Source: Candidatus Njordarchaeota archaeon (GTDB lineage: Archaea; Asgardarchaeota; Njordarchaeia; Njordarchaeales; Njordarchaeaceae). Taken from it: a DNA stretch of 8,484 nucleotides. Numbering within the stretch: the first letter of the stretch is position 1; the number at the start of each line of letters is the position of its first letter. This document shows, in pieces, positions 5,433-8,484 of this stretch. The notes beneath the pieces are model-generated. The model was not told where the DNA came from. It searched no databases and saw only the letters and a list, made by a program, of their open reading frames with translations. Location of the stretch: contig JAHKLF010000055.1 in assembly GCA_029856615.1 (NCBI GenBank), positions 1 to 8,484 of the forward strand. Reading direction: 5' to 3'. The position numbers and the translations under genes were made by a program.

Positions 5433-6221
5433 ATGCCTACAAGGGCAGTTGGTAAAATTTTGCTTCCGGTGTATGTACCCGTAAATGAGAGCATTAGGTA
5501 CTCTCTCATAGTTTATTTAAAATCTCTTATGGAAGATCTGGATATAGATGATATTGATATTCTAACTATCGAGAAAAGATTTATAGAGATAGTAATTACG
5601 GGCTCAGATGCACGCATTGCTCTTAACTTTTTGCAAAGAGAATTCGGGAAACCATTAAAATGGGAAGATATTAGGGAGGAACTTACTTTTAGAGGATTTG
5701 TAAGAGCTATGAATGACTATGCCGTTTATGTGGATATAGGCCTACTAGAACCTGATTTTTTCAAAATTAAAATACCTTTCTCGAATTTTGTCCAACGCAT
5801 ATTTAGAGTCTCGAAAAAAATAGATAAAGAGTTATTTTCACTATTCGGTGTCAGACAATATTTCCCCTTATATGTAAAGTTAGATTTTAACCGCGAAATC
5901 GATGAGCAAAAAAGAATAATTTATGGCTGCATAGCATTAACTACAGCACGAATGTTTCGAAAGTGGATTTCTTCACGTTTAGATAGGCTAATAATCTTAG
6001 GAGCTACAAGATCGCAAGTAGAAAAAGCAATAAAAAATACGGGGCATCTGAGGGACATCGTTAAAATAGAGAGACTTGGATTTCTAGAGCACGCTGTTAT
6101 ATGTAAGTGGGGGACATCAGCTCGTGGATTAATTCCAGAACTAGGCCCTTTTCTGCCATATGCGAGTTTTTCAGTGCTAATGCCGCGACTACTTAAGAAA
6201 ACGATTATGCATTCTAATTAA
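5433..6221 (+). CDS. DUF2110-like archaeal protein with S1-like segment
   Basis: A 262-residue protein resembling the archaeal conserved-unknown family DUF2110, recognised mainly by its C-terminal signature ERLGFLEHAVICKWGTS followed by GLIPELGPFL (about residues 212-241). The N-terminal 85 residues look like a small alpha/beta domain. Residues about 90-125 (FRGFVRAMNDYAVYVDIGLL) have the strand pattern of an S1/OB-like RNA-binding module. A helical segment with conserved-looking Arg/Lys follows. No catalytic motif, signal peptide or membrane helix was seen, so it is a cytoplasmic protein of about the usual family length. It follows aIF2 gamma by 38 nt and is probably co-transcribed. Together with the S1-like part this hints at a role around RNA, translation or transcription. 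The family assignment is from memory of the signature, so moderately sure; the function is unknown. Confidence 0.75.
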   Translation: MPTRAVGKILLPVYVPVNESIRYSLIVYLKSLMEDLDIDDIDILTIEKRFIEIVITGSDARIALNFLQREFGKPLKWEDIREELTFRGFVRAMNDYAVYVDIGLLEPDFFKIKIPFSNFVQRIFRVSKKIDKELFSLFGVRQYFPLYVKLDFNREIDEQKRIIYGCIALTTARMFRKWISSRLDRLIILGATRSQVEKAIKNTGHLRDIVKIERLGFLEHAVICKWGTSARGLIPELGPFLPYASFSVLMPRLLKKTIMHSN

Positions 6222-6269
6222 TTGTATACCTTTTCTCTTAACTAGGATTCTCAGATAAGCAGATCAAGC

Positions 6270-6274
6270 GTGAT
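6270..6274 (+). promoter_or_regulatory. Shine-Dalgarno GTGAT deciding the ATG start at 6279
   Basis: GTGAT matches the 3' half of the archaeal GGAGGTGAT consensus. Its GTG ends 6 nt before ATG 6279, the spacing used by neighbouring genes. The in-frame GTG at 6270 and ATG at 6273 overlap this site and have no Shine-Dalgarno of their own. Confidence 0.4.
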
Positions 6275-6278
6275 GTTA

Positions 6279-6881
6279 ATGGAGAGGAAAGTGACTATTT
6301 CAAAAAAGGGCTTTAGGGTTCTTGGAATTGCGGAGTCGTTTAGTAGATCATTAACACACTTTAAAAATATGTCCGTTGTAGCGGGAATAGTAATGAGAGG
6401 CGATTTTTTCGTAGATGGGCTAATATTTAATACAATTACATTAGGAGGCCTTGATGCTACTGAAAGAATTCTTGATATGATAGAAAACCTTAATCGTCCG
6501 GATGTCGGATTAATTATGCTAGGTGGCACAATAATCTCTTTATACAACATCATAGACCTACATGAATTATACGAGGAAGCGAAACTTCCCATTATTGCCG
6601 TAACTTATAGAGAGAGTGAAGGAATAGGTGATATATTACTCAATCTCCCACAAGGAGAGAAAAGACTTGAGATATATAGAAGAAACGGGCCTCGAATACC
6701 TATAATTTTGAGGAATGGATATAAGGTCTTCATAAGGCATTTAGGAATAACGCTCGATGATGCCATTAAAATTCTTAACCGCTTCACAATTCATGGGCGC
6801 TATCCTGAGCCAGTAAGGGTTGCGAAAATGATAGCTAGAGCAGTTCTTTATTTTTTAGAGAGGATAAAAGGTAATTCTTAA
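6279..6881 (+). CDS. DUF99 family protein (endonuclease V-like fold)
   Basis: A 200-residue archaeal protein matching the DUF99 family: an N-terminal FRVLGIAESF strand, then VVAGIVMRGDFFVDGL, a DATERILDMI helix, the GLIMLGGTIISLYNIIDL strand-loop, PIIAVTYR, and the C-terminal signature PEPVRVAKMIARAV. DUF99 is usually grouped by fold with RNase H-like/endonuclease V proteins, but no activity is established to my knowledge. Where most members have an acidic GIDDGPF-type motif at the first strand, this one reads GIAESF, so a metal-dependent nuclease role is doubtful here. The start at ATG 6279 is chosen from the GTGAT site just upstream; GTG 6270 would add three residues. It lies 57 nt after the DUF2110-like gene and overlaps the endonuclease V fusion gene tail-to-tail by 47 nt. 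Confidence 0.85.
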   Translation: MERKVTISKKGFRVLGIAESFSRSLTHFKNMSVVAGIVMRGDFFVDGLIFNTITLGGLDATERILDMIENLNRPDVGLIMLGGTIISLYNIIDLHELYEEAKLPIIAVTYRESEGIGDILLNLPQGEKRLEIYRRNGPRIPIILRNGYKVFIRHLGITLDDAIKILNRFTIHGRYPEPVRVAKMIARAVLYFLERIKGNS

Positions 6882-7911
6882 GAGACTGTCTAATCCTCGT
6901 GACAATATCATGAGGTATTGCCAATAAATCGGGAACTCTGCGATTTCTCCACTCAAGATTAAGAATTAAACTGAGAGCTTGTTCTACATCAATCTTATAA
7001 CCGGGCGAAACGTAAATCCTTCTCTTAGATTTCTCGACGCAATATCCCATTATTTCACCATCAAGATACACTGGATAATAAAATATATCTTTAAATGAAC
7101 ACTTTTTACTAGTGTCTACTTTCCCTACGAGTAAGCTTTTAGCTACGCCGATCGACGGCTTGTTGAGTAATAATCCAATATGAGTCGCTATACCAAATCT
7201 ACGCGGATGAAGTAAACCATGTCCATCTAAAATTACTAAATCTGGTGCAACATTTTTTTCACAGATCAAATTTTCAATAGCAGCTAAAATTGGAGATCCT
7301 TCTCTAAAGGCTAAGTAACCAGGAATATAGGGGAAGAATAGGGGTAATAAGGATATACTAACAAGTTTAATACTAGAGAAATCTGCTAAAATGCAGCAAG
7401 AAATCGCGATCTCTGGGAATTTATCAAGATACGCTATATCGCATGCCGCAATATTCTTAAAATGCAAAGAAAGAGGTTTCTGCTTTTGCGCTAAGAAAGC
7501 TAGATATTCCTGCTGTCGTTTTAAGCTCTCTAAGACAGGGAAAATACCCATATCAGTATAAGACCAGAGCATTTCAGAAATATTAATAACTTTATCCCCC
7601 CTTATTATTGCTCCCTCATGAGTAAGCAATTGTTTCTTCCTTTTCTGTCCTCCCTCTGCGCTATATTTGCCTATAGAACCATTAGAATGAATTACCTTAT
7701 AACATGGAATTTTCTCTGGCCACTTGTTCTGTGACACTATTTGTCCAACCGCTCTAGCAGCTTTAATATCCCCTAGGGCTTTAGCTATTTCTTTATATGA
7801 GGTTATTTTTCCATGAGGAATTTTACTTAAAATGTCGTATACTATATAATACAAATTTGGAACATCGATAACAATTCCCATTGTGGGAAAACTGTACGTC
7901 ATTAGCATCAT
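6835..7911 (-). CDS. Fused O6-alkylguanine-DNA alkyltransferase / endonuclease V
   Basis: A bifunctional DNA repair protein of 358 aa. Residues about 18-115 are an alkyltransferase (MGMT/Ogt) domain: PHGKITSYKEIA, recognition-helix ARAVG (Arg53), Asn62, active-site PCYKVI with acceptor Cys70, and THEG (Glu99). It removes alkyl groups from O6-guanine in a suicidal transfer. Residues about 125-350 are endonuclease V, which nicks near deoxyinosine: Asp158 in CDIAY, the wedge PYIPGYLAFRE with Glu204, LDGHGLLHPRRFGIATH with Asp229, and GVAKS with Lys258. SPGY (302-305) has Tyr where many family members have His. The alkyltransferase lacks the usual N-terminal domain. A fusion of this order is known from Ferroplasma acidarmanus. 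The start is placed at ATG 7911 (or 7908) behind GGGAG; the frame stays open to 8133, but that stretch is antisense to the methyltransferase gene and is not counted. Confidence 0.93.
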   Translation of the reverse strand: MMLMTYSFPTMGIVIDVPNLYYIVYDILSKIPHGKITSYKEIAKALGDIKAARAVGQIVSQNKWPEKIPCYKVIHSNGSIGKYSAEGGQKRKKQLLTHEGAIIRGDKVINISEMLWSYTDMGIFPVLESLKRQQEYLAFLAQKQKPLSLHFKNIAACDIAYLDKFPEIAISCCILADFSSIKLVSISLLPLFFPYIPGYLAFREGSPILAAIENLICEKNVAPDLVILDGHGLLHPRRFGIATHIGLLLNKPSIGVAKSLLVGKVDTSKKCSFKDIFYYPVYLDGEIMGYCVEKSKRRIYVSPGYKIDVEQALSLILNLEWRNRRVPDLLAIPHDIVTRIRQSLKNYLLSSLKNKELL

Positions 7912-7918
7912 TTTTAAT

Positions 7919-7923
7919 CTCCC
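7919..7923 (-). promoter_or_regulatory. Shine-Dalgarno GGGAG for the alkyltransferase/endonuclease V gene
   Basis: The minus strand reads GGGAG, 7 nt before ATG 7911 (10 nt before ATG 7908). It abuts the plus-strand Shine-Dalgarno of the divergent gene. It fixes the start and argues against the 74-residue upstream extension. Confidence 0.5.
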
Positions 7924-7929
7924 GGTGAT
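7924..7929 (+). promoter_or_regulatory. Shine-Dalgarno GGTGAT for the TTG start at 7934
   Basis: GGTGAT is an exact match to the archaeal anti-Shine-Dalgarno complement. Its GGTG ends 6 nt before TTG 7934, which supports a TTG start for the methyltransferase gene. Confidence 0.65.
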
Positions 7930-7933
7930 TTTT

Positions 7934-8484
7934 TTGAGTAACGAATTACAACTGATATTTGTTGTAGTGAGGCCCAAATATTCGGGAAATATAGGTAGTG
8001 TAGCCAGAGTTATAAAGAATTTTGGTTTTAATGAGCTCGTATTTATCTCTCCTCGTTGTGAATTAGATGATGAAGCTTTTAAATGGGCAGCGCACGCCAA
8101 GGACGTATTGCTAAGTTCCAAAAAATACAACACAATTCAAGAGTTCATAGAGCATGAAAACGTCAATTACCTGATAGGCACAACAGCGAGAATCGGCGGA
8201 GATAAAAATCCATGGCGCAATGCTGTCCCATCCGACATGATTAGGGATTATATGTTCTCATCTGGAAAGATTGCAGTGCTATTTGGAAGCGAGGACACGG
8301 GATTAACGAATGAAGAGCTCTCCGTATGTGATATGGTTATAACAATTCCTACTTCTTCCCGATATCCCTCAATGAATCTTTCTCACGCAGTAGCAATTAT
8401 AGCTTACGAATTTTCGATAAGAATGCAAAAAGGAAGGAAGTTGCCCTATAGACCTTCAACACCCGAGGAAAGAGCCGTACTGAT
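7934..8484 (+). CDS. trmJ: TrmJ-like SpoU-family tRNA 2'-O-methyltransferase (3' end cut off)
   Basis: The frame from TTG 7934 stays open for 183 codons to the window edge, so the C-terminus is missing (family members usually run about 50-80 residues further). It is a SPOUT-class enzyme that would methylate ribose 2'-OH in RNA with S-adenosylmethionine through a trefoil knot. Motif 1 is VRPKYSGNIGSVARVIKNFG (residues 12-31, with Asn19 and Arg25). Motif 2 is VLFGSEDTGLTNEEL (115-129). Motif 3 is IPTSSRYPSMNLSHAVAIIA (138-157). The NIGSVAR and MNLSHAV forms fit TrmJ, which acts at tRNA position 32; in Sulfolobus TrmJ is reported to methylate cytidine. Other SpoU members cannot be excluded without the C-terminal part. 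Its start is 22 nt from that of the divergent repair gene, so promoter elements must lie in the neighbour's coding region; TATATAAT near 7844-7850 is one possibility. Confidence 0.9.
   Translation, partial: MSNELQLIFVVVRPKYSGNIGSVARVIKNFGFNELVFISPRCELDDEAFKWAAHAKDVLLSSKKYNTIQEFIEHENVNYLIGTTARIGGDKNPWRNAVPSDMIRDYMFSSGKIAVLFGSEDTGLTNEELSVCDMVITIPTSSRYPSMNLSHAVAIIAYEFSIRMQKGRKLPYRPSTPEERAVL

Noticed and set aside
7912..8133. Open upstream extension of the alkyltransferase/endonuclease V frame (74 more residues).
   Set aside because: It is antisense to the well-conserved TrmJ motif 1, and a Shine-Dalgarno sits just before ATG 7911, where the alkyltransferase domain begins.
1..8484. tRNA, rRNA, C/D-box RNA, CRISPR or insertion sequence.
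   Set aside because: I found no tRNA arm pattern, no regularly spaced direct repeats, no paired C and D boxes in the intergenic gaps, and no transposase motif or terminal repeats.

Overview
The window reads as AT-rich chromosomal DNA of an archaeon, most likely from the Thermoproteota/TACK side. The evidence is an archaeal-type initiation factor 2 gamma subunit, two archaeal conserved-unknown families (DUF2110-like and DUF99-like), an archaeal/ER-type signal peptidase, TATA-like promoter elements, and GGTG-type Shine-Dalgarno sequences set about 6 nt before ATG, GTG or TTG starts. I cannot name the species. No mobile element, CRISPR array, tRNA or rRNA was seen.

Layout. Bases 1-85 are probably the last codons of a plus-strand gene. 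A small Cys-containing ORF (220-438, +, TTG start) runs tail-to-tail into a zinc-ribbon/winged-helix protein (448-858, -). Divergent from that, 981-3906 (+) is a tightly coupled block of three genes: two proteins I cannot place (351 and 316 aa; 4-nt stop/start overlap), then a signal peptidase I with an extra transmembrane segment and a C-terminal extracytoplasmic domain (58-nt overlap). A nested inverted repeat (3934-3977) follows the block. Next comes a plus-strand information-processing run: aIF2 gamma (4054-5394), a DUF2110-like protein (5433-6221) and a DUF99-like protein (6279-6881). The minus strand then carries a fused DNA repair gene, O6-alkylguanine-DNA alkyltransferase plus endonuclease V (6835-7911). 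It overlaps the DUF99 gene tail-to-tail by 47 nt. Starting 22 nt away on the plus strand is a SpoU/TrmJ-type 2'-O-methyltransferase gene that runs off the right edge (7934-8484).

How the genes fit together. The right half is a compact housekeeping neighbourhood: translation initiation, RNA modification, direct DNA damage reversal and deaminated-base repair. The left block (981-3906) looks accessory. Two orphan proteins are co-translated with a modified signal peptidase, which suggests a small secretion or cell-surface module. This block is the best candidate for an undescribed system, although its function is unknown. Other oddities are a degenerate zinc knuckle and N-terminal extension in aIF2 gamma, and replaced acidic residues in the DUF99 protein beside a true endonuclease V.
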